This document shows, piece after piece, positions 13,732 through 22,783 of a DNA stretch of 48,861 nt. A program made the translations under genes and the position numbers. The notes beneath the pieces are model-generated. The model was not told where the DNA came from and made no database searches. It saw only the letters and a list, made by a program, of their open reading frames with translations. The stretch comes from a virus. Within the stretch, counting starts at the first letter, position 1; each line of letters starts with the position of its first letter. Location of the stretch: IMG/VR virus record IMGVR_UViG_3300022924_000207, positions 1 to 48,861 of that record; one strand, 5' to 3'.

Positions 13732-15419
13732 CCGCCGTGCAAGTTGAGGTCGGGTCTTTCGACTTCGACGCCTATGGCCGCGACGTTATTGCTGGCGCAA
13801 TACCCGTTTGTAAGTGGACGCGACTCGGTGTCGAGCGGCATTACCGCGACTTGGAAAACGGACATGAACGGGGATTGTGGTTTTCTCCAGGGCATGCCCA
13901 GCACGCCCTGGAGGCTTTCCTGTTCCTTCGCCACTCCAAAGGTGAATGGGCAGGTAAAACTTTTGAGCTAGCGCCGTGGCAAATGTTCTGGCTGGCGCAG
14001 CAATTCGGCTGGATGCGCGACGACGGCACCAGGCGATTCCGTGAAGTGTGGGAAGAAGTCCCGCGTAAAAACGGGAAAAGCACCAAAGTTGCCGGCATTG
14101 GCCTGTACCTGTTTATCTTTGACGGCGAGGGCGGCGCAGAAGTTTATACCGCTGCCACCAAACTTGATCAGGCCAAGATTACGCACTCGGAAGCATTGCG
14201 GATGGTGGAGTCATCGCCGCATTTGTCACGGCATATTGCAGTCCGCAATAATGAGTTGTACAACCGCAAGCCAGGCCGCGCCGATAAGTTCGTGCCGCTG
14301 GGACGCGACTCCAAGAGCGTAGACGGGTTGAACCCGCACGGCGCATTGCTGGATGAGGTGCATGCACACCCCAGCCGCGAGATGTATGACGTCATCGAAT
14401 CGGGCCTGGGTGCCAGGCTGCAGCCGATGATCTATCAGATCACGACAGCCGGGTTTGATTTAAGCAGCTTTGGGTACGATCAACACCTCTATGCCGAGCA
14501 GGTGCTGGAGGGTGTGATTGAAGACGATGAGTTTCTCGCCATCATCTATACGGTCGATGACCCGGAAAAATGGACAGATCCACTAGAGTGGCAGAAAGCC
14601 AATCCGAACCTTGGAATTTCAGTATACGAAAACAACCTGCGCGCCGCGTGCGAAGGTGCAATCCGGCAGGAAAGCCGGCAGCCAAACTTCAAAACCAAGC
14701 GGCTCAACATCTGGTTAACCGGGGGCGAGAAGTGGATACCGGTCACAGTGTGGCGGGAATGCGGTAACCGTGATTTAAAGCTTGAAGACTTCGATGGCGA
14801 GGAGTGCTTCATCGGTATTGACCTTGCGGAAAAGAATGACATTGCTGCGCTCTGCTTGATTTTCCAGCGCGGCGGTAAAGTATATGTGTTCTTCAGGTAT
14901 TACTTTCATGAAGACGGGACAAAAAGTGACGGTTCCAAAAAGAAAAAAGGCGCATTGAATCTGGCCAAGTGGGGCCGCACCGGGGATATTAAATTAAATC
15001 CAGGCAATGCCACAGACTTTGATGTTATCAAGGCGGACTTGCTGGATTTCAATAGCCGATTCCTGGTTAAAGAAATTCCTTACGATCCAAAATTTTCTGC
15101 GTACTTCGCTAACAAATGTATCGACGCTGGCCTGCCAATGGTGGAGATCAGCCAAACCAGCGCGCACTTTACCTTGCCGATCATTGAAATCGACAACTTG
15201 GTGCTGGAGAAAAATCTTGAGCATGACGGCAACCCGGTTACCGAATGGATGATGAGCAACGTGGTTATGCGCATCAGCAAGTTCTCTAACCTGAAGCATC
15301 CGACAAAAGAAAAGCCAGAAAATAAAATCGATGGCCCGGTAGCCATGTTGCTTTCGGCAGGCCGTGCGCTACTGTTCCGTGAAGAAGATGAAGGCGGAGT
15401 TGGCATTGTCAGCTTTTAG
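13728..15419 (+). CDS. terL: Terminase large subunit
   Basis: A 563-residue HK97/P27-type large terminase. It powers DNA packaging and cuts the concatemer. Residues 111-119 are VPRKNGKST (Walker A); LLDEVHAH at 207-214 is Walker B with the catalytic Glu; the nuclease domain starts around 363 with GIDLAEKND, whose Asp residues bind metal. The WQMFWLAQQFGW motif precedes the ATPase. Full length for the family. Followed 20 bases later by the portal gene. Confidence 0.95.
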   Translation: MTAVQVEVGSFDFDAYGRDVIAGAIPVCKWTRLGVERHYRDLENGHERGLWFSPGHAQHALEAFLFLRHSKGEWAGKTFELAPWQMFWLAQQFGWMRDDGTRRFREVWEEVPRKNGKSTKVAGIGLYLFIFDGEGGAEVYTAATKLDQAKITHSEALRMVESSPHLSRHIAVRNNELYNRKPGRADKFVPLGRDSKSVDGLNPHGALLDEVHAHPSREMYDVIESGLGARLQPMIYQITTAGFDLSSFGYDQHLYAEQVLEGVIEDDEFLAIIYTVDDPEKWTDPLEWQKANPNLGISVYENNLRAACEGAIRQESRQPNFKTKRLNIWLTGGEKWIPVTVWRECGNRDLKLEDFDGEECFIGIDLAEKNDIAALCLIFQRGGKVYVFFRYYFHEDGTKSDGSKKKKGALNLAKWGRTGDIKLNPGNATDFDVIKADLLDFNSRFLVKEIPYDPKFSAYFANKCIDAGLPMVEISQTSAHFTLPIIEIDNLVLEKNLEHDGNPVTEWMMSNVVMRISKFSNLKHPTKEKPENKIDGPVAMLLSAGRALLFREEDEGGVGIVSF

Positions 15420-15439
15420 CCGCTAGGAGTTACCAACGC

Positions 15440-16684
15440 ATGCAATTCAAAATTCCAAAATTGTCATTCAGTTGGGGTAGAAAAAACGCAGTCACCACTG
15501 CGGACTTGTACAAAGAATTGTTATCTCGAGCCAGTACTAAAAGTGGCGTAGCGATAACGACTAAAACTGCGTTGCAGGCTTCTGTCGCCATTTGTTGCGC
15601 CAGGGTGATTGCTGAAGGTTTAGCCCAGGTTCCATTTAAGTTATATAAAACCCGGGCCGCAGGCGGTATGGACGTTGCAGGAGATCATGCGATTTCTGAA
15701 CTGATCTCGCTTAAGCCCAATGATTTTCAGACATCCTTTGAGTTTCGGGAACAGATGGGTTTGCACCTGGCTTTCAAAGGCAGATTCTACGCTTACAAAG
15801 TGCGAGGCCTCCGTGGTGAAATTTTGGAGTTGTTGCCTTATGAACCTGATATGGTGCGCCTGGTGCGAGACGGCTGGGAAGTTAGCTATGAGGTGTTAAC
15901 CACCAAGGGCGTCATTCTAAAAGTACCCGCTGAAGATATGTGGCACGTAAAAGGCATCTCCTGGGACGGCTTCAACGGCCTTGAAGGCATCAAACTGGCC
16001 CGCGAAGCCATCGGCCTTGCCTTGGCTACTGAAGAACACGGCAGCCGCATGTTTAGTAATGGAGCAAAGGTAGGCGGTGTTCTCTCTACAGAAAAGACGC
16101 TGGACGCCGAACAACTCAAACTTTTAAAAAGCAGCTGGGTTGAAACGCAGGAAGGAACGGAAAACGCTTATAAGACCGCTGTTATGTTCGGTGGTCTTAC
16201 CTGGTCGCCTATGGCGATGACGGGAGTGGACTCCCAACACTTGGAGCAACGGCGATTCCAGGTGGAAGAAGTTTGCAGATTTTTCCGTGTATTGCCAATC
16301 ATGGTCATGCAGTCCGACAAGGCTGCCACATATGCCAGTTCGGAACAGATGTTTTTAGCCCATGTAGTGCATACCCTTATGCCTTGGTATTCCAGGATAG
16401 AACAATCTGCAACTGTGAATTTACTTACCGCTGCAGAACGAAAACTAGGCTATTACACAAAATTTACAGTTCAAGCGCTACTGCGAGGTGCCTCTGCGGC
16501 GCGCGCAGAGTTTTACGCCAAGGCACTAGGGGCCGGGGGTACGCAACCGTATATGACGGTTGATGAAGTCCGTGAATTTGAAGAAATGAATCCTATGGGT
16601 GGTGAGTACTCCAAAATCGGCAAGGCCAATTACGGCACCGCACCTACTGAAAAACCAAAAGGGGAAGAAGATGAAATTGTCTAA
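15440..16684 (+). CDS. Portal protein, HK97 family
   Basis: A 414-residue portal protein, the dodecameric ring through which DNA enters the head. Family hallmarks are visible: the N-terminal AISELISLKPNDFQTSFEFREQM, GRFYAYKVR, LPYEPDMVRLVRDG, DMWHVKGISWDGFNGLEGI, and a long C-terminal part with EVCRFFRVLPIMVMQSDKAATYASSEQM and WYSRIEQSATVNLL. AGGAG lies upstream. The end overlaps the protease gene by 14 bases. Confidence 0.93.
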   Translation: MQFKIPKLSFSWGRKNAVTTADLYKELLSRASTKSGVAITTKTALQASVAICCARVIAEGLAQVPFKLYKTRAAGGMDVAGDHAISELISLKPNDFQTSFEFREQMGLHLAFKGRFYAYKVRGLRGEILELLPYEPDMVRLVRDGWEVSYEVLTTKGVILKVPAEDMWHVKGISWDGFNGLEGIKLAREAIGLALATEEHGSRMFSNGAKVGGVLSTEKTLDAEQLKLLKSSWVETQEGTENAYKTAVMFGGLTWSPMAMTGVDSQHLEQRRFQVEEVCRFFRVLPIMVMQSDKAATYASSEQMFLAHVVHTLMPWYSRIEQSATVNLLTAAERKLGYYTKFTVQALLRGASAARAEFYAKALGAGGTQPYMTVDEVREFEEMNPMGGEYSKIGKANYGTAPTEKPKGEEDEIV

Positions 16685-17423
16685 GCTCAACGCAATGCCG
16701 GCCATGGCTCACCTGATCGAGCAAAAGGACAGCACCGAGCACTTCCAGCACATGGATATCGAGGCAGTTGAATTCAAGCTGTTGGACACCACTGAATCCA
16801 CCGCAATGACCTTCTCTGGTTATGGTGCAGTGTTTGGCAATGTCGATTCTTATGGCGATGTGATCCAGAAGGGTGCATTCAAAGACACGCTACGCGATGC
16901 CAAGAAAGCCAATAACTGGCCGGCCATGCTGATGCAGCACGGCGGCTGGGGCATGGGTGCCGATGACATGACGCCAGTTGGCATTTGGACTTCTATGGAA
17001 GAGGACGATATCGGCCTCAAGCTGGAAGGTGCCCTGGCTGATACCGTGCGTGGCCGTGAAGCTTATGCCCTGATGAAGATGTCGCCTCGGCCAGCCATAA
17101 CTGGCATGTCTATTGGCTACATTCCCAAAGAATTCACACTCGGCACCAAGCCAGATGAGCCGCGCCGCCTATTGAAAAAAGTCGAGCTGATGGAAATTTC
17201 CCTGGTGACGTTCCCAGCGAATCCAAAAGCCCGCGTGCAATCCGTCAAAAGCGGCGGTTTGCAAATACGAGATGCAGAACGAGCCTTACGGGATGTGGGC
17301 TTTTCGCAGCAGGAAGCCAAGGCCATCGTGGCCGGTGGTTTCAAGTCCATTGCTCATCGGGAAGATGATCTGGGCGCCTTAGAAGCATTGATCAAAAGCA
17401 ACACAGCAATGCTGACGGCTTGA
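16671..17423 (+). CDS. Prohead protease, S78/HK97 family
   Basis: A 250-residue serine protease that processes the capsid precursor during head maturation. The catalytic His is in MLMQHGGW (His90) and the Ser in PAITGMSIGYIP (Ser147), with the typical FSGYGAVFGNVDSYGDV start of the domain and LMEISLVTFPANPKA near the end. The start at 16671 has GGGGAAGAAG just upstream and overlaps the portal end; the longer frame to 16599 lies inside the portal gene. Acts on the downstream major capsid protein. Confidence 0.92.
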   Translation: MKLSKLNAMPAMAHLIEQKDSTEHFQHMDIEAVEFKLLDTTESTAMTFSGYGAVFGNVDSYGDVIQKGAFKDTLRDAKKANNWPAMLMQHGGWGMGADDMTPVGIWTSMEEDDIGLKLEGALADTVRGREAYALMKMSPRPAITGMSIGYIPKEFTLGTKPDEPRRLLKKVELMEISLVTFPANPKARVQSVKSGGLQIRDAERALRDVGFSQQEAKAIVAGGFKSIAHREDDLGALEALIKSNTAMLTA

Positions 17424-17463
17424 GTCAAGCGTCAGAACCCACATTTATTAACAGGAGCACGAA

Positions 17464-18831
17464 ATGAACAAATATCGTAGTTTTCGCAGCAACTTCACCA
17501 TCGGCCTGGTAGCTTTACTCAGTGTCATGGCGATCTTTACCTTGTGTGGCCACCCACTGGTTGACCCTCATGTTATCGCGGGTCTTGGTATGGCAGGAGG
17601 TTTTATCGGTGAGACCGATTTTGGCTCACTTCAAGAGTTGCTGAAAAAGCAGGGCGAAACATTCATGGAGTTCAAGACTGCGAATGATGCACGCTTGAAA
17701 GCACTGGAAGAAAAATCTCCAGTTGATCCGGCAGTGACTGCCGAAGTTACCCGGTTGAATGACGAGCTTACCCAGCTGCAGGCAGATATCACTACCTTAA
17801 CCAAAAAAACAGCGCGTCCTATTGCTGCTGCAGTGGGTGAATTGACACCTGAACAGGCTGAATACAAAACTGCTTTCCAACGTTTTGTTCGCAAAGGCGA
17901 TAAAGACGGCCTGGAAGAGTTGGAAAAGAAGGTATTCCAAGCTGGTTCTGATGTGGATGGCGGTTATTTCATTCATGCTGAAATGGATAGCAACATCGAT
18001 CGCGTTGCTTCTGTGGTCTCCACAGTGCGTGAACTGGCTGATGTGCGTACCATTGGCAAGTCTAGCATTGAAATGCGCGTCAAGATTTCCGGCACAGCCG
18101 GTCGTTGGGTGGGTGAAGGTGAAGAGGGTGGTGAAACTACAAATCCTAAATACGCCAAGATCGAGATCACTGCAGAAGAGCTGGAAATCGAACCTTGGGT
18201 ATACAACACCGCCATGGAAGATGCCGACTTTGATGTTGAAGCGGATCTGACTGACGAAGCCGGTATCGGCTTCGGTGAAGCTGAAGGCGTGGCCTTCGTT
18301 TCAGGCAATGGCGTCAAGAAGCCAAAGGGCTTCTTGACATATCCAGTGGTTGCAAACTCTGCTTACGCATGGGGCAGCATTGGCTACATCGCTTCCGGCG
18401 CCGCTGGCGCATTTGGAGCCTCAAACCCTGGCGATGCCATCATCAATTTGCTGCACTCGCTTAAAGCGGCGTACCGCAATGGTGCTGTGCTTTTGATGAA
18501 TGAAACAACGCTGGGCATGATGCGCCAGATCAAGGATGGCAGCGGTAGCTTCTATCTGTTCAATCCTGATCCAACCGGCAAGTTCGGTGGCTACGTGTTA
18601 GGCGCCCCTGTTGTGATCGACGACAACATGCCTGACATCGCTGCAAACAGCTATTCCATTGCATACGGTAACTTCAAGCGTGCATACCGCATCGTGGACC
18701 GCAAGGGCATCACGCTGATCCGTGACAACATTACCAACAAGGGCACCACTAAATTCAACATGCGCAAGCGTGTTGGCGGCGGTGTAAAGAATTTCGAAGC
18801 CATCAAGCTGATGAAGTTCTCAGTCAACTAA
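17464..18831 (+). CDS. Major capsid protein, HK97 fold
   Basis: A 455-residue capsid precursor. An N-terminal scaffolding (delta) region (to about residue 125) includes a coiled coil (about 60-115), and the mature shell domain follows, with AGSDVDGGYF, the E-loop GRWVGEGEEGGETTNPKY and GVKNFEAIKLMKF at the end. Unusual: residues 12-28 (TIGLVALLSVMAIFTLCG) form a membrane-like hydrophobic stretch, absent from typical delta domains. AGGAG seven bases upstream supports this start. The hydrophobic part would presumably be removed by the protease. Confidence 0.93.
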   Translation: MNKYRSFRSNFTIGLVALLSVMAIFTLCGHPLVDPHVIAGLGMAGGFIGETDFGSLQELLKKQGETFMEFKTANDARLKALEEKSPVDPAVTAEVTRLNDELTQLQADITTLTKKTARPIAAAVGELTPEQAEYKTAFQRFVRKGDKDGLEELEKKVFQAGSDVDGGYFIHAEMDSNIDRVASVVSTVRELADVRTIGKSSIEMRVKISGTAGRWVGEGEEGGETTNPKYAKIEITAEELEIEPWVYNTAMEDADFDVEADLTDEAGIGFGEAEGVAFVSGNGVKKPKGFLTYPVVANSAYAWGSIGYIASGAAGAFGASNPGDAIINLLHSLKAAYRNGAVLLMNETTLGMMRQIKDGSGSFYLFNPDPTGKFGGYVLGAPVVIDDNMPDIAANSYSIAYGNFKRAYRIVDRKGITLIRDNITNKGTTKFNMRKRVGGGVKNFEAIKLMKFSVN

Positions 18832-18860
18832 CCCACAATCCGCAGGACTTTCGCTTATAT

Positions 18861-18887
18861 AACAGGCCGCCTCGTCGGCCTGTTTTC
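18861..18887 (+). terminator. Terminator after the capsid gene
   Basis: AACAGGCCG pairs with CGGCCTGTT around six bases, then TTCT. The T run is short, so it may only attenuate transcription and reduce downstream gene levels relative to capsid. Confidence 0.6.
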
Positions 18888-18905
18888 TATTAGGAGCATT
18901 GAATC

Positions 18906-19322
18906 ATGAAAGATTTACACACTCGTATCTCACCTGTGCGTGTAATTAGTCCGGTAAGTGTGGCTGATAACACCGCGCAGGTTGGCCAGATCGTTGATAT
19001 GGCCGGCTTTAAAGCACTTGAATTCCTTATTCTGCTTGGCTCCCTGGCCGATGCAGATGCGACTTTCGTTGTCCTGGTTGAAGATGGCGATGTATCTAAC
19101 CTCTCCGATGCCGTGGCAGTTGATGACAAATACCTGCTTGGCACTGAGTTGCAAGCTGGCTTCACATTCGCAGCCGACGATACCATCAAGAAAATCGGCT
19201 ACAAAGGCCACAAGCGCTACGTCCGCCTGACGATCACGCCTGCGAATAACGCATCAGCTGCTTTCCTGGCTGTGGTAGGGGTACGAGGCGGTGCGTACAA
19301 CGCGCCGACGCCTACCCTGTAG
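18906..19322 (+). CDS. Head protein, probable decoration type
   Basis: A 138-residue protein right after the capsid gene with a good ribosome site (TTAGGAGC). Predicted largely beta: VGQIVDMAGFKALEFLILLGSL, TFVVLVEDGD, KRYVRLTITPANN, AAFLAVVGVRGGAYNAPTP. This pattern is seen in small virion proteins placed after capsid genes in many siphophages. A decoration or stabilising role is inferred from position. Confidence 0.6.
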   Translation: MKDLHTRISPVRVISPVSVADNTAQVGQIVDMAGFKALEFLILLGSLADADATFVVLVEDGDVSNLSDAVAVDDKYLLGTELQAGFTFAADDTIKKIGYKGHKRYVRLTITPANNASAAFLAVVGVRGGAYNAPTPTL

Positions 19323-19384
19323 GCTTTCACCTAATCCATTGAGAAAGGCAAACGCCGGCGCCAATAACGCCGTCGTTTTAAAGC

Positions 19385-19693
19385 ATGCATAAAATTCTTG
19401 TAAGTTTTAAAGGCTCACCTGATGGCTTTACTGTGATCGAGTACACAGAAGGCGAAGAGGTAGAGTTGAGTGATGAACTAGCAGAAGTTGCTGAAGACGA
19501 AGGCTGGGCTGAGCCGGTGAAAGAAAAGCCAGTGAAACCTGAATTGTCTGCAGGAGGTGTTGCCCGCAAGAAAGTAATTCAGGGCGAATTGTCTGCATTA
19601 GGCAAAAAATTGAAGTCAGCTGCGGATGCTGATAAACCAGCGATTCAAGCGGAAATGGATAAACTCAAAACTGAGCTTTCAGAGCTTAAATAA
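19385..19693 (+). CDS. Hypothetical head-region protein
   Basis: A 102-residue acidic protein. The N-terminal half (KILVSFKGSPDGFTVIEYTEGEEVELSDELAEVAEDEGWAE) is a small beta/alpha module common in phage head clusters; the C-terminal part is a helical coiled coil (ALGKKLKSAADADKPAIQAEMDKLKTELSEL). No clear ribosome site and no function known. Confidence 0.6.
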   Translation: MHKILVSFKGSPDGFTVIEYTEGEEVELSDELAEVAEDEGWAEPVKEKPVKPELSAGGVARKKVIQGELSALGKKLKSAADADKPAIQAEMDKLKTELSELK

Positions 19694-19716
19694 ATTCAAG
19701 CACCCAAATTAAAAAT

Positions 19717-19740
19717 GCTCGGTTTCTCCGGGCCTTTTTT
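19717..19740 (+). terminator. Intrinsic terminator
   Basis: GCTCGG pairs with CCGGGC (one G-T pair) around TTTCT, followed by a T run. It separates the capsid block from the SGNH-like gene. Confidence 0.55.
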
Positions 19741-19772
19741 GTTTGTGACCTGAATCAATCAAAGGGTAGAAC

Positions 19773-21266
19773 ATGAGCACCTATAAAACCGCACGGCCTG
19801 GTCCATCAAGCGAATTCTGGATTATTGACAACGTCACTAGGCAGATCATCGGTATCGAAGCAGCTGATGGTACCCGTAACTTCTTCTCACCGATGCAGGT
19901 CACTGCTGCCGAACTGGCGACTCTACAGTCCGCTGGCGTTCCTGTAGATAAAACGCTGCAGTATCAGCTTGATGGTGGCGCAATTTATGGCTGGAATGGC
20001 ACAGCTATTGTTGCACAGGGTAGTGGGAGTGGAACAACAGGAAAATCAAACGGCATCGCAAGTCTCAAATATAGCGTAGCTAATGCATTCTTTACGTCGG
20101 GGAATACTATCGCTGGCGTAATTCCGGTTTCAGGCCCATACGGTGGCGTTCGTTTTGTCTTCGAGAATTTTGATATTGCGAACCCTCTTACTTTGATCGC
20201 AAAATGTGCGCCTACACCTGTTCTGAACCAAAATGGCAACGGGTTGACTATGACCCGCATAACTTTTGATAAGATGATTGACGGGGCCACTGGCGCTGTG
20301 ACTTCTTTAAATGGGGCAAACACGGTTACGCTCCCTGCGGCTGGGTCTTATACAAGCCCGAATGCTGTTACTGGAACGGCTAAAGTTAGCCCTTCCCTTG
20401 TCGTGTCTGATATTATTCCCATTCAATCGGTAGCTCGTTCTGATGACCCGGCAACATTCGGCAGTGACATACTGATTTACCTAAGAACTTACAGCGTTCA
20501 AACTCTTTACGTCCAGAGTATCACACCTTCAAATCTTCCTCTCAATGGCACTGGCTTATTCGCAGCCAGCGGCCAAGCCGGTACTGACCAGGTTACAGGT
20601 GTGGCGAATATCGGTGTGAGTGTTGATCAGTCAACCGCTAAGTCTCTGCCATGCTCCAGTGTGGATATTTTCACCGCAGGCAAGACTTGCATGATTGCAG
20701 CGATTGGCGACTCCTATGATGCAGGGGGCGGAGACGGTGGAGGTGGCGACACTAATCAAAACGCCTCATGGGTTAATCGCATGATCAGCAACTTTAGAAC
20801 GGCATCCTCACCTCTTAGAGTCGCCATGTGGGCTGTAGGAGGTGAAGAGCGAGAAGTCACATCCTATAAGCTACAACTTCAGCAAGCGTTGAATAAACCC
20901 GATATTCTTATTAGCAATAGCGCTTCGGTGAATAGTTTTCTTACAACACAAGCGCAGCAAGACTTGCAGTTCCAGGCTGTATTAAGGGACAACGCTTGGT
21001 GTAGAGCAAATGGCATAAAACACGTTGTTATGTTGATTTGGGGAAGTAGCGCTGGAATTATGGCGCTGAACGCTAGAATCAAAGCATTTGCAACGGGGAA
21101 TAATATTACGATCCTCGACGCAAATAGCGCGTTATCTCTTAGTGGAACTGGTGGCGCTGTTAATCCAATATACATGCAAAGCGGTTTGAACCACGCCAAC
21201 GTGGTGGGAGCGTCAAGACTTGCCGATATATTCGCACCTATCATCTTGGCGTTGGCTTCTGCCTAA
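19773..21266 (+). CDS. SGNH-hydrolase-like virion protein
   Basis: A 497-residue protein in the head gene block. The C-terminal half (about 300-497) looks like an SGNH/GDSL hydrolase: IAAIGDSYDAGG with the nucleophile Ser314 (block I), AMWAVGGEER (block II Gly), DILISNSASVN (block III-like), and SGLNHANVVGASRLAD with His474 (block V). The Asp normally three residues before the His is not in place (Gly there), so activity is uncertain. The N-terminal part (1-290) is beta-rich with a Gly/Ser linker and likely anchors it to the virion. SGNH domains in phages usually deacetylate or cut surface polysaccharides. Flanked by terminators on both sides. Confidence 0.7.
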   Translation: MSTYKTARPGPSSEFWIIDNVTRQIIGIEAADGTRNFFSPMQVTAAELATLQSAGVPVDKTLQYQLDGGAIYGWNGTAIVAQGSGSGTTGKSNGIASLKYSVANAFFTSGNTIAGVIPVSGPYGGVRFVFENFDIANPLTLIAKCAPTPVLNQNGNGLTMTRITFDKMIDGATGAVTSLNGANTVTLPAAGSYTSPNAVTGTAKVSPSLVVSDIIPIQSVARSDDPATFGSDILIYLRTYSVQTLYVQSITPSNLPLNGTGLFAASGQAGTDQVTGVANIGVSVDQSTAKSLPCSSVDIFTAGKTCMIAAIGDSYDAGGGDGGGGDTNQNASWVNRMISNFRTASSPLRVAMWAVGGEEREVTSYKLQLQQALNKPDILISNSASVNSFLTTQAQQDLQFQAVLRDNAWCRANGIKHVVMLIWGSSAGIMALNARIKAFATGNNITILDANSALSLSGTGGAVNPIYMQSGLNHANVVGASRLADIFAPIILALASA

Positions 21267-21296
21267 CAACTTAGTATGAAGTGCCTTTAGGAGACA

Positions 21297-21326
21297 TTGC
21301 GCATTACATCAGCTTGTCAGTAATAT
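21297..21326 (+). promoter_or_regulatory. Promoter of the DUF3800 gene
   Basis: TTGCGC, 18-base spacer, TAATAT. The predicted start point falls at the ATG (21333), so the mRNA would be leaderless; no ribosome site is present, which fits. Confidence 0.45.
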
Positions 21327-21332
21327 AGGCGA

Positions 21333-22151
21333 ATGAAACTAATATTCATCGATGAAGCTGGAACGAGCGGTAGCCCGCACGAGGTGGTCACTATCGTAGC
21401 TGGGGTGATGGTAGATGAAGGTGAGCAACATTCTTTTTTGAAAGTGATTATTGCACGTGCATTTGATCAATTCGTGCCCGAAAGGTATCGAGAGAATTTC
21501 ATTTTTCATGCATACGATGTTTTTGGCACAAAATATCGTGAAGGTTGGACAGTTGAGGCTAGGAAAAATCTGCTTTTAACAATGATGTTCTTGCCGCGAA
21601 TGTTTGGCTTGCCGCTATGCATGGGTATGAGACGACGTACCGCGCCAGGGGTTTTTCCGGAGGAATTAGAAAATTTACTTAAATCAATAAAAGTTTCACT
21701 GGCTCAGTATGATCATTTACTTCCGTTTATGGATTGTATTGTCAAAGCGGATGCGCGACTGATTCACGAAGGACCGAATATTTTCGGTCGAGTGATTGCA
21801 GAGGACGTGCCCGACGTAAAAAAAATTCTTTTGAAAGCGGGACTATTTCTCAAAAATAGTACATTAGTCTTTGAAGCACAACATCAAGAACCTACACAAA
21901 AGCAAGTAAGTGAAAGCATTCAACCCGAACCTTTTGAATTTAAGATATCCAGAATTGATACTGCAATCAATTTTGAAAACAAGTCGGGTGACCCTGTTCT
22001 TCAAGTAGCAGATGCATGTGCTTTTGGTCTGCGTAGATTCTTCAGTAATCAACCAATGGGCGAAGAATTTGCACAACATATGCTTGGTGAGGTACCAAAT
22101 TTAAAAGATTACGAATGCCCAGTCTCTAGTTCGTGTTGGTCACCATCTTGA
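21333..22151 (+). CDS. DUF3800-family protein, cargo gene
   Basis: A 272-residue protein. The N-terminal KLIFIDEAGTSG and the C-terminal SGDPVLQVADACAFGLRRFF are the hallmarks of DUF3800, an RNase H-like fold family of unknown function common in mobile elements and near defence genes. Conserved acidic residues (Asp6, Glu7 and the Asp in QVADA) could bind metal. It is AT-richer than its neighbours and has its own promoter and terminator inside the head operon, the signature of a moron. It is not needed for particle assembly judging by context. A role in host or phage competition is inference. Confidence 0.8.
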   Translation: MKLIFIDEAGTSGSPHEVVTIVAGVMVDEGEQHSFLKVIIARAFDQFVPERYRENFIFHAYDVFGTKYREGWTVEARKNLLLTMMFLPRMFGLPLCMGMRRRTAPGVFPEELENLLKSIKVSLAQYDHLLPFMDCIVKADARLIHEGPNIFGRVIAEDVPDVKKILLKAGLFLKNSTLVFEAQHQEPTQKQVSESIQPEPFEFKISRIDTAINFENKSGDPVLQVADACAFGLRRFFSNQPMGEEFAQHMLGEVPNLKDYECPVSSSCWSPS

Positions 22152-22166
22152 TTTAATTGAATTTAC

Positions 22167-22189
22167 AAACCCGCTTCGGCGGGTTTTTT
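22167..22189 (+). terminator. Intrinsic terminator after DUF3800 gene
   Basis: AAACCCGC-TTCG-GCGGGTTT followed by T run; an 8-bp stem with a stable TTCG loop. Confidence 0.85.
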
Positions 22190-22207
22190 ATTGCCTAAAG
22201 GTTGCAT

Positions 22208-22783
22208 ATGGGATTAAAGCTAATTACCGCGCCGACGCTATTCCCTGTCACCTTGCGGCAAGCCAAGGTTCATTTGAATGTCGACGGCAATGAAAGTGAT
22301 GCAGTGATCGAAGAGAAGATCGGCGCGGCTACTGACCTCGCTGAAGGTGAACTCAACCGCCTCTTGCTTCCGCAAGTATGGGAACTCGCGCTGCCATGTT
22401 TCCCTGGGGGTGATATCGATCTTATGCAAGCCCCGGTGCTGGAAATCATCAGCATTAAATATATCGATACTGCTGGAGTGGAACAGACGCTTGACCCGAT
22501 CGACTACAGTCTGGACAACTACGGCGTGCGGCATTGGGCTGTTACAAATTTCGGTCGGCTTTGGCCTATCGCCAGGCAAACGCCGAATGCCGTCAAGATT
22601 CAATACCGTGCCGGCTACGCAGATGTGGAAAGCGTGCCGCTCAGTATCAAGCAGTGGATTCTGATGGTAATCGCCACCTGGTTCCAGGTACGTGAGGGCG
22701 TAATCATCGGCACGATCATCCAGGAGTTGCCGGATAACTTTATGTCAGCGCTGCTGAACAGGTATCGCATTAGGAGGTTTTGA
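22208..22783 (+). CDS. Head-tail connector protein (gp6-like)
   Basis: A 191-residue adaptor protein of the HK97 gp6/phage head-tail connector family. N-terminal TLRQAKVHLNVDGNESDAVIEEKIGAATDLAEGEL is the typical helical module, then PVLEIISIKYIDTAG, VKIQYRAGYADVESVPLSIKQWILMVIATWF. It forms a ring under the portal. The ATG at 22208 is chosen over a TTG at 22202. Followed directly (TGATG) by the head-closure gene. Confidence 0.85.
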   Translation: MGLKLITAPTLFPVTLRQAKVHLNVDGNESDAVIEEKIGAATDLAEGELNRLLLPQVWELALPCFPGGDIDLMQAPVLEIISIKYIDTAGVEQTLDPIDYSLDNYGVRHWAVTNFGRLWPIARQTPNAVKIQYRAGYADVESVPLSIKQWILMVIATWFQVREGVIIGTIIQELPDNFMSALLNRYRIRRF

